A stretch of 64,000 bases of DNA from Cupriavidus taiwanensis (GCF_900249755.1 NZ_LT976853.1:3183270-3247269); one strand, 5' to 3'. Counted from the first letter of the stretch, positions 50,679 to 61,666 are shown. Notes: generated by a model not told the origin, from the sequence alone. Numbers and translations: made by a program.

Positions 50679-52783
50679 GCCGCCTCGGCTGCCCCTTGCG
50701 CGCAGGCTTCGACCTGCACCAGGCAGTCGTAGAACACCGGCGCGCGGCCCAGGTCGGTCAGGCGCTGGCTGGTCAGCTCATTGGCGTTCTTGCCGTCTGG
50801 CGCGAGCTTCTTCCACCAGATCGACAGCCCCACCACCAGGCCGCGCCGCGCGCGGTCGGTAACGCGCGCGCGCGCCACCATGCTGCCGCGGTCATTGAAG
50901 GCGCGCACCAGCGCGCCATGCACGATGCCGCGCTCGGCGGCGTCGGCCGGGTGGATGTCCAGGTGCGGCTCGCCCTCGGTGGCGCGCAGGCTGTCGACGT
51001 TGACGAACGAGCTGTTGAGGAAATTGCGCGCCGGCGGCGAGATCATCGCCAGCGGATAGCGCGCCGCCAGTTCCGGCGCGGTCTGCGGCGCTTCGTACTG
51101 CGGCACGTAGTCGGGCAGCGGGTCGAAGCCGTCGCGCGCCATCGGCTCGGAATAGAACTGGCACTTGCCCGACGCGGTCGGGAAGCCGCCTTCGGCGAAC
51201 GGCGCGGCCGGCAGCGCCAGCTTCTGCCAGCCCTGCGCTTTCAGCGATTCCCAGCTGATGCCGGCGGCGCGCGCATCGTCCGGAATGATGGCCTGCGCGG
51301 CGATGGCCTCGTCGCTGTCGGCAAAGCAGGGCTCGGCAAAGCCCATGCGCTGCGCCAGCCGGCGGAAGATCTCGGTGTTGGGCAGGGCCTCGCCCAGCGG
51401 CGCGATGGCGGCGTTGTTGGCCAGGAAATAGGTATGGCCGTAGGCCTTGTGCACGTCGGTGTGCTCGAGCTGCGTGGTCGCCGGCAGGATGATGTCGGCA
51501 TAGTCGGCGGTGTCGGTGCGGAAGTGCTCCAGCACCACCGTGAACAGGTCCTCGCGCGCGAAGCCCGCGGCGACCTTGCCGGATTCGGGCGCCACCGCCA
51601 CCGGGTTGCTGTTGTAGACCACCACCGCCTCGATGCGCGGCGCGCCGGGCGCGGCTTCGGCCAGCAAGGCATCGCCGATGGTGCTCATGTTGACCAGGCG
51701 CGGCAGCTGCTGCGGCCAGCCCGGCAGCAGGTCCGGACGCTGCAGCGCGGCCTCGTTGACCGGGAAGAAACCCGAGGTCGACAGCTGCAGCCCGCCCGCC
51801 GGATGGCGCCACGCGCCCACCAGCGACGGCAGGCACGCCACCGCGCGCACCGCCTGGCCGCCGCCGTGCACGCGCTGCATGCCGTAGTTCAGCCGGATCG
51901 CCACCGGCTGGCGCTCGCGCACCGCGAGCTGGCCGTAGAGCCCCGCCAGCCATTCGACGTCTTCGACCGGGATGCCGCAGATTTCGGCCGCGCGCGCCGG
52001 CGGATACGCCTGCGCGCGCTCGCGCAGCGCGTCGAAGCCGACGGTGTGGCGTTCGATGTAGTCGTGGTCGAGCAGGCCGTCGCGGATCAGCACGTGGATC
52101 AGCGCCAGCGCCAGCGCGCCGTCGGTGCCGGGCATCGGCGCGATATGGCGGTGGCACTTCTCGGCGCTCAGCGACCGGTACGGGTCGATCGCCACCAGCG
52201 TCGCGCCGCGCCGCTTGGCCTCCTGCGCGCGGGTCCAGAAGTGCAGGTTGGAGGCAATCGGGTTGCCGCCCCAGATGATCACCAGCCTGGCATCGACCAC
52301 GTGCTCCATGTCCATGCCGACGCTGGCGCCATAGGTGTAGCGCAGCGCGGTAGCGCCCGCGCTGGCGCAGATGGTGCGGTCCAGCCGCGACGCGCCCAGC
52401 TTGTTGAAGAAGCGCGCGGCCATGCTTTCGCCCTGCACCAGCCCCATGGTGCCGGCGTAGCTGTACGGCACGATCGCCTGCGGATCGCGCGCGGCGATCG
52501 CCTGCAGGCGGGTGGCGATGGTATCGAGCGCCTCGTCCCAGGAGATCGGCGCGAACTTCCCTTCGCCCTTCTTGCCGACGCGCTTCATCGGCGTGAGCAG
52601 GCGGTCCGGGTGGTAGGTGCGCTCGGTGTAGCGCGACACCTTGGTGCACAGCACGCCCTGCGTGCCGGGATGGTCGGGATCGCCCGCCACCTTGACCGCG
52701 CGCCCATCCTCGACGGTGACGAGCAAGGCACAAGTATCGGGGCAGTCATGCGGGCAGGCGGCGCGGACGGTGCGGGAAGCCAT
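50675..52783 (-). CDS. Molybdopterin-dependent oxidoreductase (formate dehydrogenase-like)
   Basis: The 702-aa protein (start ATG 52783-52781, MASRTVRAACPHDCPDTC) has an N-terminal 4Fe-4S site with C10, C14, C18 and C46. It continues with molybdopterin-binding segments (IIWGGNPIASNLHFWTR, VVYNSNPVAVAPESGK, ATTQLEHTDVHKAYGHTYF) and the C-terminal molydopterin-dinucleotide domain. No signal peptide is present, so it is probably cytoplasmic. No partner subunits lie nearby. The substrate is not known; formate or a formate-like compound is one option. Confidence 0.85.
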   Translation of the reverse strand: MASRTVRAACPHDCPDTCALLVTVEDGRAVKVAGDPDHPGTQGVLCTKVSRYTERTYHPDRLLTPMKRVGKKGEGKFAPISWDEALDTIATRLQAIAARDPQAIVPYSYAGTMGLVQGESMAARFFNKLGASRLDRTICASAGATALRYTYGASVGMDMEHVVDARLVIIWGGNPIASNLHFWTRAQEAKRRGATLVAIDPYRSLSAEKCHRHIAPMPGTDGALALALIHVLIRDGLLDHDYIERHTVGFDALRERAQAYPPARAAEICGIPVEDVEWLAGLYGQLAVRERQPVAIRLNYGMQRVHGGGQAVRAVACLPSLVGAWRHPAGGLQLSTSGFFPVNEAALQRPDLLPGWPQQLPRLVNMSTIGDALLAEAAPGAPRIEAVVVYNSNPVAVAPESGKVAAGFAREDLFTVVLEHFRTDTADYADIILPATTQLEHTDVHKAYGHTYFLANNAAIAPLGEALPNTEIFRRLAQRMGFAEPCFADSDEAIAAQAIIPDDARAAGISWESLKAQGWQKLALPAAPFAEGGFPTASGKCQFYSEPMARDGFDPLPDYVPQYEAPQTAPELAARYPLAMISPPARNFLNSSFVNVDSLRATEGEPHLDIHPADAAERGIVHGALVRAFNDRGSMVARARVTDRARRGLVVGLSIWWKKLAPDGKNANELTSQRLTDLGRAPVFYDCLVQVEACAQGAAEAA

Positions 52784-53072
52784 GGGTTCTCCGGGCGGGG
52801 GATCTGTTGTTCTGGTTCGGTCGTACGGAACTGGAGATGCCGGCGCAGGCGGCGGGTAGCGGCGCCTGCGCCGCGCCGGCCGGCGGCGCATGCCCCGGGC
52901 GTGCGGGGCGATGGCGGGGAGTATCTCGTCCCGATTGTATTCGATTATGATGTGCCGGCGCGCTCGCGGCACAGACCGCGACGCGCATCATGCCGCACGG
53001 TTTCAGAAGCTTGCCGGCGCAGACCGGCCAACGCGGCGAACGGGTAACCGAACCATCATTCGCGGGGGGTTT

Positions 53073-54269
53073 ATGTCTTTCCGATCCGGGGTCAATGGCC
53101 GGCTTGCCGGCCTGCTGGTGGCGTGCGCCATCGGCACGGGCGGCGCGCACTGCGCCGCCGTTGCGGCGAACACCGCCGCCACCACATCCGAGCACGGCGT
53201 CACCGCCGACACCATCCTGCTGGGCCAGTCCGCCGCGCTGACCGGCCCGACCGCCGTACTCGGCAAGCAGATGAACTCGGGCGCGCGGCTCTATTTCGAC
53301 CACATCAACCAGCAGGGCGGCATTTACGGGCGCAAGATCCGGCTCGAGGCGCTGGACGACTACTACGAGCCCGAACCGGCGGCCAAGAACACCAGGAAGC
53401 TGATCGAAGAGGACCGCGTCTTCGCCCTGTTCGGCTACGTCGGCACACCCACCAGCCAGGCCGCGCTGCCGCTGGCGATCCAGGCCAGGGTGCCGTTCTT
53501 CGGCCCGTACACGGGGGCGCAGTCGCTGCGCGAGCCGCGCAGCCGCTACGTGTTTCATGTGCGCGCCGGCTACAACGAGGAAACCGCCGCCATCCTGCGC
53601 CAGATCCAGACCACCGGGCTCAAGCGCGTGGCCGTGGTCTACAACGAGGACGCCTACGGCAAGGCCGGGCTGGACGGGCTCGAGCGCGCGCTCAAGGCCG
53701 CGCCCGACAGCGGCGTGCAGATCGTCGCGCGCGAGCCGGTGGTGCGCAACACCACCGAGATCGGCGACGCCATGCAGGGCTCGATGAAGGCGAAGCCCGA
53801 CGCCGTGGTCATGATCAGCGCGTACCGCACCGCCGGCGCCTTCGTCAAGGAAGCGCTGCGCCGCGGCTACAACGGCCAGTTCTACAACGTGTCGTTCGTC
53901 GGCACGCAGGCACTGGCCAACGTGGTCGGCGCGCAGGGCAGCGGCGTGATCATCTCGCAGGTGATGCCGCACCCCGGCAACGCCACGCTGCCGATCGTGC
54001 GTGAATACCTGCGCCTGCTGCAGGCCGCGGGCAAGCCCAGCGAATTCGACTACGCCAGCATCGAGGGCTTCATCGCCGCCAAGGCCTTCACCGAAGGGCT
54101 GCGCCGCGCGGGCAAGGACCTGACACGCGAAAAGCTGGTGACCGCGCTGGAATCGATGCGCAACTACGACCTGGGCGGGTTTATCGTCAACTTCACGCCG
54201 GAGAACCATGTCGGCTCGAAGTTCGTGGAGATGACGATCATCAATTCGAAGGGGCAGGTGATCCGGTGA
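53073..54269 (+). CDS. LivK/LivJ-type branched-chain amino acid binding protein
   Basis: The 398-aa protein (start ATG 53073) has a signal peptide with a cleavage site near AVAANT, then the periplasmic-binding type 1 domain: ILLGQSAALTGPTAVLGKQMNSGARLYFDHINQQGGIYGRKI and later VAVVYNEDAYGKAG and IEGFIAAKAFTEGLRRAGKDLTRE. These features define the Leu/Ile/Val-binding ABC family. No liv permease or ATPase genes are adjacent, so it is an orphan; ligands may include aromatic or other amino acids. Confidence 0.9.
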   Translation: MSFRSGVNGRLAGLLVACAIGTGGAHCAAVAANTAATTSEHGVTADTILLGQSAALTGPTAVLGKQMNSGARLYFDHINQQGGIYGRKIRLEALDDYYEPEPAAKNTRKLIEEDRVFALFGYVGTPTSQAALPLAIQARVPFFGPYTGAQSLREPRSRYVFHVRAGYNEETAAILRQIQTTGLKRVAVVYNEDAYGKAGLDGLERALKAAPDSGVQIVAREPVVRNTTEIGDAMQGSMKAKPDAVVMISAYRTAGAFVKEALRRGYNGQFYNVSFVGTQALANVVGAQGSGVIISQVMPHPGNATLPIVREYLRLLQAAGKPSEFDYASIEGFIAAKAFTEGLRRAGKDLTREKLVTALESMRNYDLGGFIVNFTPENHVGSKFVEMTIINSKGQVIR

Positions 54270-54294
54270 GCTGCCTCGATCCCTCTTGTGTTCT

Positions 54295-54419
54295 CCCCTC
54301 TCCCATTTATGGGAGAGGGGCGGGGGTGAGGGCCGGCGTCTCCGACGAAGTGAGGCGCCGCGATGCTTGCCAAGCGCCTGCCCTCACCCCCGGCCCCTCT
54401 CCCGCGCGCGGGAGAGGGG
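54295..54419. repeat. GC-rich double-hairpin intergenic repeat, copy C
   Basis: The left hairpin is CCCCTCTCCC/GGGAGAGGGG (54295-54304/54311-54320). The right hairpin is a perfect 13-bp palindrome (54394-54406/54407-54419). GGGTGAGGG and CCCTCACCC inner arms are also kept. It lies between the convergent LivK-type and dppF-like genes. Confidence 0.88.
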
Positions 54420-54450
54420 AGAAAACCGGCGGGATCGCGCAAGCCCTCGC

Positions 54451-55508
<1,058 letters not shown>

Positions 55509-55512
<4 letters not shown>

Positions 55513-56507
55513 GCCGCCTCCTGGTTGGCCAGCACCGGATGGAAGCAGCGCAGGCGGCGTCCGTCGGCGGCGGTTTCCAGCGGGGGTTCGGTCTTGCAGG
55601 CCGCCGTGGCGTACGGGCAGCGCTCGCGGAACGCGCAGCCGCCCGGCAGGTTCAGCAGCGACGGCGTCATGCCCGGGATCTGCCGCAGCGGCGTGCCGCG
55701 CGGATTGCGCGACGGCGCCGAACGGATCAGGCCGTGGGTATAGGGATGTTCGGGGCGTTCCAGCACCTGGCGCACGTCGCCGGCTTCGACGATCCTGCCG
55801 GCATACATCACGCACACGGTATCGGCCAGCCCCGCCACCACCGACAAATCATGCGTGATCCAGATCAGCGCCGTGCCCGATTCGCGGCACAGGGTCTGCA
55901 TCTCGTACAGGATCTGGCCCTGGATGGTGACGTCGAGCGCGGTGGTCGGCTCGTCGGCGATGATCAGGTCGGGCTTGTTCAGCAGCGCGATGGCGATCGC
56001 CACGCGCTGGCGCATGCCGCCCGAGAACTGGTGCGGGTAGGCCAGCAGGCGCTCGTCCGGCGACGGGATGCCGACCCGCGCCAGCGCATTGCGCGCGCGC
56101 TCGCGCGCCACCGCCTTGCCGACGTTCTCATGCGCCAGCACTGCCTCGATCATCTGCGTGTCGATGCGCAGCACCGGGTTCAGCGTCATCATCGGGTCCT
56201 GGAAGATCATGGCGATGCGGTTGCCGCGCACGTCGCGCTGCTGCGCCGGCGTCAGCGCGCGCAGGTCGCGCGTGACGCCGTCGCGGCTGGTCAGCGCGAT
56301 GCGGCCGTCGACGATCTTCCCGGGCGGGTCGATCAGGCCCATGATCGAATAGCCGGTCATGGACTTGCCCGATCCGGACTCGCCCACCAGCCCCATGATC
56401 TCGCCGCGGCCCACGGTGAAGGACACGTCGTCGACGGCCCTTGCAATGCCGCCGCGCGTGTAGAAATGCGTTTTCAGGTGTTCGACCACCAGTGTCGGCT
56501 GTGCCAT
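55509..56507 (-). CDS. dppD: Dipeptide/oligopeptide ABC transporter ATPase (DppD-like)
   Basis: This is the other ATPase of the peptide importer, 332 aa. Walker A GESGSGKS at 42-49, signature FSGGMRQRVAIAIAL, Walker B LIIADEPTTALD, and the C-terminal oligopeptide domain with CAFRERCPYATAAC. It overlaps dppF by 4 nt, and dppC lies 10 nt upstream. Confidence 0.93.
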
Positions 56508-56517
56508 GTTCCGCTCC

Positions 56518-57450
56518 TTATTGCGTCTGCAGGCGCGGATTCAGCACGTCGCGCAGCTGGTCGGCGACCAGGTTCATCGCGACGATGGTGACCACCAGCG
56601 CGATGCCCGGAAAGAAGCTGATCCAGTACTTGCCCGACAGCATGTACTGCTGGCCGTTCGAGATCAGCGAACCCAGCGACGGCTCGGTGATCGGCACGCC
56701 CAGCCCGAGGAAGGACAGCGTCGCCTCCAGCGTGATCGCCGAGGCCACCTGCAGCGCCGCGATCACGATCAGCGGCGGCAGGCAGTTGGGCAGCAGGTGC
56801 CGGAACATGATGCGCGCCGGCGGCAGGCCGAGGCAGGTGGCGGCCTCGATATATTCCTTGCGGCGCTCGACCAGCGCGGCGCTGCGCGTGGTGCGCGCAT
56901 AGTAGGCCCACTGCACCGCCACCAGCGCGATCACGATATTGCCCAGCCCCGGGCGCAGGAAGGCCAGCAGGATCAGCGCCAGCAGGATCGGCGGGAACGA
57001 CAGCTGCAGGTCCGCCACGCGCATGATGAAGGCTTCGGTGCGCCCGCCGAGGAAACCGGCCAGCAGGCCGAGCGTGGCGCCCAGCAGCAGCGCGATCACG
57101 GTGCTGACCACGCCCACGCCGATGCTGATGCGCAGCCCGTACATCACCGCCGACAGGATGTCGCGGCCCTGCTCGTCCGAGCCCAGCAGGAAGGTCATGC
57201 CGGTGCCGGACTGCTCGCCCGGCGCCAGGCGCGCATCGAGCACGTCCAGCGTGGCCAGGTCGTACGGGTTCTGCGGTGCCAGCCACGGCGCGAAGATGGC
57301 GATCAGGATGATGGTCACCAGCGTCGCCAGTCCGGCCACGGCGATCTTGCTGGAGAAGAACTCGGCGGCAAAGCGCCGCCACGGGGATTGCTCGCGCGCC
57401 GCGGCGGGCGGCGGCGTCTGGTCTTCGGGTTCGACAGTCACGGCGGTCAT
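56518..57450 (-). CDS. dppC: Dipeptide ABC transporter permease (DppC-like)
   Basis: This is the second membrane subunit, 310 aa. It has the N-terminal span after the cytoplasmic start, the segment LLGSDEQGRDILSAVMYGLRISIGVG typical of DppC/OppC and the EAA loop with EAATCLGLPPARIMFRHLLPN that contacts the ATPases. It ends 10 nt before dppD and starts 3 nt after dppB stops. Confidence 0.95.
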   Translation of the reverse strand: MTAVTVEPEDQTPPPAAAREQSPWRRFAAEFFSSKIAVAGLATLVTIILIAIFAPWLAPQNPYDLATLDVLDARLAPGEQSGTGMTFLLGSDEQGRDILSAVMYGLRISIGVGVVSTVIALLLGATLGLLAGFLGGRTEAFIMRVADLQLSFPPILLALILLAFLRPGLGNIVIALVAVQWAYYARTTRSAALVERRKEYIEAATCLGLPPARIMFRHLLPNCLPPLIVIAALQVASAITLEATLSFLGLGVPITEPSLGSLISNGQQYMLSGKYWISFFPGIALVVTIVAMNLVADQLRDVLNPRLQTQ

Positions 57451-57453
57451 GGC

Positions 57454-58431
57454 TCAGCCCTTGTTGTCGGCAATGCGCACGCGCGGATCGAGCATGCTGT
57501 AGATGATGTCCACCACCAGGTTGATCAGGATAAACAGCGTCACGATCACCATCAGGTAGGCGACGATCACCGGCCGGTCCAGCAACTGGATCGAGTCGAT
57601 GATGAGCTTGCCCATGCCGGGCCAGGCGAAGATGGTCTCGGTCACGATCGCAAAGGCGATGATCGAGCCGAACTGCAGCGCGATCACGGTCACGATCGGG
57701 ATCAGGATGTTCTTCAGCACATGCACGCCGACGATGCGGGTATTCGACAGCCCCTTGGCGCGCGCGAACTTGACGTAGTCCTGCAGCATCGCCTCCTGCG
57801 TGCCGGCGCGCGTAAGCCGGATCACCATGGCGATGTTGAGCAGCGACAGCGTCACGGCCGGCAGGATCAGGTGCCGGATCCCGTCCGCGGTCAGGAAGCT
57901 GAGCGGGATGCCCAGCACGCGCACGGTCTCGCCGCGGCCGTTGGACGGCAGCCAGCCCAGCTGCACCGCGAACACCATGATCAGCATCAGCCCGACCCAG
58001 AAGGTAGGCAGCGAGAAGCCCAGGATCGACACCGTCATGATCGACTTGCCGGCAATGCCCTGGGGCCGCAGCCCGGCCCACAGGCCCAGCGGGATGCCCA
58101 GCACGATTGCCAGCAGGATCGCGCAGATGGCCAGCTCCATGGTGGCGGGCATGCGCTCGAAGATCAGCTTGAGCGCGGGCGTGCCGTGCGCGAACGACGT
58201 GCCCAGGTTGCCTTGCAGCGCGTTCTGCAGGAATACCCAGTATTGCTCCCACAGCGGCTTGTCCAGGCCCAGCGCGGCGATGGTGCGCTTGATGTCCTCC
58301 TGGTCGGCCTGCGGGTTGATCAGGATGTCGACGGGATTGCCGATGGCAAAGACGCCGAGGAAAACCAGCAGCGACATGACGAAAAGCACGACCACGCTCT
58401 GCATCAGGCGCCGGATGATAAAGACCAGCAT
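57454..58431 (-). CDS. dppB: Dipeptide ABC transporter permease (DppB-like)
   Basis: This is the first membrane subunit of the importer. I start at ATG 58431-58429 (MLVFIIRRLMQSVVVLFVMS), giving 325 aa, because DppB proteins begin with this hydrophobic segment. It has the DppB motif LGLDKPLWEQYWVFLQNALQGNLG and the EAA loop with DYVKFARAKGLSNTRIVGVHVLKN. An upstream in-frame ATG at 58485 is less likely. Confidence 0.94.
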   Translation of the reverse strand: MLVFIIRRLMQSVVVLFVMSLLVFLGVFAIGNPVDILINPQADQEDIKRTIAALGLDKPLWEQYWVFLQNALQGNLGTSFAHGTPALKLIFERMPATMELAICAILLAIVLGIPLGLWAGLRPQGIAGKSIMTVSILGFSLPTFWVGLMLIMVFAVQLGWLPSNGRGETVRVLGIPLSFLTADGIRHLILPAVTLSLLNIAMVIRLTRAGTQEAMLQDYVKFARAKGLSNTRIVGVHVLKNILIPIVTVIALQFGSIIAFAIVTETIFAWPGMGKLIIDSIQLLDRPVIVAYLMVIVTLFILINLVVDIIYSMLDPRVRIADNKG

Positions 58432-58561
58432 ATTGAAACCACTTTCCTTTCGCGCGCGAATGCGCACGCCGCCCGGGAGCGCCATGCGCTTCCAGGCGGC
58501 GCGGCAGCCATGCGCGGCACCGCGAACTCAGCAGCAGGCAGCCTGCTTACCGGGGCCTGAC

Positions 58562-60148
58562 CTACTGGGGCTTGAAATTATGCGCGTACGTGCGCTCGTC
58601 GGTGCGCGGCACGTAGACGATGCCCTTCTGCGTGGCCCAGGTGGTGACCTGCTGGTGGATCGGGATGATACCGCCATCGTTGATCGCGATCGCGGTGGCT
58701 TCCTGCAGCAGCTTGGAACGCTCGGTGTCGTCCACGGTCGACAGCGCCTTTTCCAGCACCACGTCCATCTTCGGGTTGCAGTACTCGCCCCAGTTGGTGG
58801 TGCCGAAGCCCTTCTTGCTGTCCTCGCACGCCAGCAGCGCGCGCAGCGGCGAACTGACCTCGCCGGTCTGCGCACCCCAGCCGAGCAGGCCGAACGACCA
58901 CTCGTGCTTGATGCCCTTGGACGAGTACGTCGCCATCGGCATGCCCTCGACCCGGGTGGCGATGCCGATGCGGGTCAGGTTCTGCGCGATGGTCTGCGCG
59001 ATCTTCTCGTCGTTGACGTAGCGGTTGTTGGGCGTGTGCAGCGTCACGCCGAAGCCGTTGGGAAAGCCTGCCTCGGCCAGCAGCTTCCTGGCGCCCTCGG
59101 GGTCGTACTTGACCGTCTTCAGGTTGGGGTTGTAGCCGAACAGCGTGGGCGGCACCAGGTTGTTGGTCGGCTCGGACAGGCCCTCCATCAGCCGGTCCTT
59201 GATGCCCTGCCGGTTGATCGCCATGCTGATGGCATTGCGCACGCGCGCGTCCTTCAGCGGGTTCTTGTCGAGCGGCGCGCCGTCCTTGGCAGTGACGAAG
59301 GGCGACTTGTCGCGCTTGGCATCGAAATACAGGTAGATCACGCGATGCGAGATCTTGGAGAAGAACGCCAGCTTGGGATCCTTGCGCACCTTGGGCAGGT
59401 CGGGCGTGGGCACGTTCTCGATCGCCTGCACATCGCCCGACAGCAGCGCCGCCAGGCGCGTCGCCGGGTTGGGGATGAAGCGCAGCGTGACCTTGTCCCA
59501 GGCCGGCTTGTTGCCCCAGTAATCGTTGTTGCGCACCAGCTCGACCCGGTCGTCACGCGCGTAGCTGACGAACTTGAACGGGCCGGTGCCGACCATGCCC
59601 TTGCCCTGCGCGAAGTCATCCGAGCCCAGGCCCTGCGTGGCCTTCTTCTGCACGATGAAGATCGAGGTCAGGTCGTTCAGCATCAGCGGATACGGCTGGC
59701 CGGTGGTCAGCTGGATGGTGTGCTTGTCGATGATCTTCTTGCTGACGATCGCCTTGGTGTAGACGTCGAACTTGCCCGGGCTGTTCTGGATGGTGGCGGG
59801 GCGGTCGAGCGACCAGATCACGTCCTCGGCGGTCAGCTCGGAGCCGTCGTGAAACTTCACGCCCTTGCGGATCTTGAATTCCCAGGTCAGGTCATTGACC
59901 AGCTTCCACGACTCGGCCAGGCCCGGGATGATGCGGCTGTCCGGGTCCATCTTGGTCAGCGAGTCGAACACATGCTCGGAAACGTTGATGTTGGAGAACA
60001 GGTTGTAGAAGTGCGGATCCATCGAGGTCGGCGGCGAACTCATGGCCAGTTTGAGGTCCGCGGCCTGGGCGGTGCCGGCCAGCGCGAGGCCAAGGGCCCC
60101 CGCCACCGCCACCGCGCCAATTGCCTTCTTGAAAGTGCGAAGGGACAT
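58562..60148 (-). CDS. dppA: Peptide ABC transporter substrate-binding protein (SBP_bac_5)
   Basis: This periplasmic receptor delivers peptides to the DppBCDF complex. The 528-aa precursor has a signal peptide (...GALGLALAGTAQA-ADLKLAMSSPPTSMDPHFYN) and SBP family 5 segments such as ESWKLVNDLTWEFKIRKGVKFHDGSELTAEDVIWSLDR and LNDLTSIFIVQKK. The ribosome site AGGGAGA precedes the ATG. It is the first gene of a minus-strand operon with dppBCDF. Ligand size is unknown. Confidence 0.95.
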   Translation of the reverse strand: MSLRTFKKAIGAVAVAGALGLALAGTAQAADLKLAMSSPPTSMDPHFYNLFSNINVSEHVFDSLTKMDPDSRIIPGLAESWKLVNDLTWEFKIRKGVKFHDGSELTAEDVIWSLDRPATIQNSPGKFDVYTKAIVSKKIIDKHTIQLTTGQPYPLMLNDLTSIFIVQKKATQGLGSDDFAQGKGMVGTGPFKFVSYARDDRVELVRNNDYWGNKPAWDKVTLRFIPNPATRLAALLSGDVQAIENVPTPDLPKVRKDPKLAFFSKISHRVIYLYFDAKRDKSPFVTAKDGAPLDKNPLKDARVRNAISMAINRQGIKDRLMEGLSEPTNNLVPPTLFGYNPNLKTVKYDPEGARKLLAEAGFPNGFGVTLHTPNNRYVNDEKIAQTIAQNLTRIGIATRVEGMPMATYSSKGIKHEWSFGLLGWGAQTGEVSSPLRALLACEDSKKGFGTTNWGEYCNPKMDVVLEKALSTVDDTERSKLLQEATAIAINDGGIIPIHQQVTTWATQKGIVYVPRTDERTYAHNFKPQ

Positions 60149-60472
60149 CGCGCAATTCTCCCTGTAGGAAGTGAAGCAGACGTTTTAGGATCGGCAATGC
60201 GCGCGCGCAGCGGGTCACGAGCGGCGCTGCTTTTTGGTGCGATGGGGCATCACAAAGCGACGGTATTGCCGGCCGGGCACTTCAAGCATGAACTGTTCCA
60301 GCAGTGCACATGCCACGGCAATGCGGGGAAACCCACCCGCACTGGCATATTGCACTGCGCCAAGCCGGGCAGCGCGCAGCAAATCGCCGCGTTTTGGCGC
60401 TTTCGCGAGAGGCATCGTATGATCCGGGGTATCCCATTGCTAACGCCTTAGACCCCAAGGTTGCCCGGCATC
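60149..60472. other. 324-bp divergent spacer between dppA and the M20 gene
   Basis: It contains the M20 gene promoter at 60394-60423 and, towards dppA, a leader with AGGGAGA. A 66-codon minus-strand frame (60215-60415) shows no domain and is not called. No dppA promoter stands out. Confidence 0.5.
60394..60423 (+). promoter_or_regulatory. Possible sigma-70 promoter of the M20 amidohydrolase gene
   Basis: TTGGCG (60394-60399) and TATGAT (60418-60423) are 18 nt apart, about 50 nt before the ATG. Confidence 0.5.
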
Positions 60473-61666
60473 ATGAAGCTCATCCCCGAAATCCTGCAGG
60501 CACAAGCCGAAATCCGCGCGATCCGGCGCGACATCCACGCCCATCCCGAACTCTGCTTCGAAGAACAGCGCACCGCCGACGTGGTCGCGCGCAACCTGGA
60601 ATCGTGGGGCATCGAAGTCCACCGCGGGCTCGGCACCACCGGCCTGGTCGGCGTGATCCGCAACGGCAGCAGCGCGCGCACCATCGGCCTGCGCGCCGAC
60701 ATGGACGCGCTGCCGCTGCAGGAAGCCAACACCTTCGACCACCGCTCGCAGCACGCGGGCAAGATGCACGCGTGCGGCCATGACGGCCACACCGCGATGC
60801 TGCTCGGCGCGGCACGCTACCTGGCGCAGCACAAGCCCTTCGACGGCACCGTGCACCTGATCTTCCAGCCGGCCGAGGAAGGCGGCGGCGGCGCGCGCGA
60901 GATGATCAAGGACGGCCTGTTCGAGCGCTTTCCGTGCGACGCGGTCTTCGGCGTGCACAACTGGCCGGGCATGCCGATGGGCGCGTTCGGCACGCGCGCG
61001 GGCCCGCTGATGGCTTCGAGCAACGAGTTCCGCATCGTCGTGCGCGGCAAGGGCGCGCATGCGGCCATGCCCAACAACGGCAACGACCCGGTGTTCACCG
61101 CGGCGCAGATCGTGTCGGCGCTGCAGGGCATCATCACGCGCAACAAGCGCCCGATCGATACCGCGGTGATCTCGGTCACGCAGTTCCATGCCGGCGATGC
61201 CACCAACATCGTGCCGGACCAGGCGTGGATCGGCGGCACCGTGCGTACCTTCACGGTGCCGGTGCTGGACCTGATCGAGCGGCGCATGGAAGAGGTGGCG
61301 CGCGCGGTGGCGGCGGCATTCGACTGCACCATCGAATACGAATTCCATCGCAACTATCCGCCCACCATCAACAGCGAAGCCGAGACCGGCTTTGCCGCTG
61401 CGGTCGCCGCCGAACTGGTCGGCGCGGACAACGTCGACAGCAATGTCGAGCCCACCATGGGCGCCGAGGATTTCTCGTTCATGCTGCAGCACAAGCCGGG
61501 CTGCTACCTGTTCCTCGGCAATGGCGACGGCGGTCACCGAGACGCCGGCCACGGTATCGGGCCTTGCATGCTGCACAACCCGAGCTACGATTTCAACGAC
61601 GAACTGCTGCCGGTCGGCTCGACCTTCTTCGTGCGGCTGGTGGAGAAGTGGCTGGCACCTGCCTGA
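60473..61666 (+). CDS. M20-family amidohydrolase (aminoacylase / hippurate hydrolase type)
   Basis: This metal enzyme probably cleaves N-acyl amino acids or related amides. From ATG 60473 (MKLIPEILQAQAEIRAIRRDIHAHPELCFEEQRTA) it is 397 aa. Metal-site motifs include GLRADMDALPLQE, MHACGHDGHTAM and PAEEGGGGAREMI, with HNWPGMPMGAFGTRAG and a C-terminal MGAEDFSFML. An in-frame TTG at 60461 is an alternative start. It is divergent from the dipeptide importer, which suggests uptake followed by hydrolysis of imported substrates. Confidence 0.92.
   Translation: MKLIPEILQAQAEIRAIRRDIHAHPELCFEEQRTADVVARNLESWGIEVHRGLGTTGLVGVIRNGSSARTIGLRADMDALPLQEANTFDHRSQHAGKMHACGHDGHTAMLLGAARYLAQHKPFDGTVHLIFQPAEEGGGGAREMIKDGLFERFPCDAVFGVHNWPGMPMGAFGTRAGPLMASSNEFRIVVRGKGAHAAMPNNGNDPVFTAAQIVSALQGIITRNKRPIDTAVISVTQFHAGDATNIVPDQAWIGGTVRTFTVPVLDLIERRMEEVARAVAAAFDCTIEYEFHRNYPPTINSEAETGFAAAVAAELVGADNVDSNVEPTMGAEDFSFMLQHKPGCYLFLGNGDGGHRDAGHGIGPCMLHNPSYDFNDELLPVGSTFFVRLVEKWLAPA

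Noticed and set aside
56506..58560. Long plus-strand frame across dppC and dppB
   Set aside because: Translation is a His/Arg/Gln-rich shadow of two clear permease genes.
60215..60415. 66-codon minus-strand frame upstream of dppA
   Set aside because: It lies in a divergent promoter region, with no ribosome site and no family resemblance.
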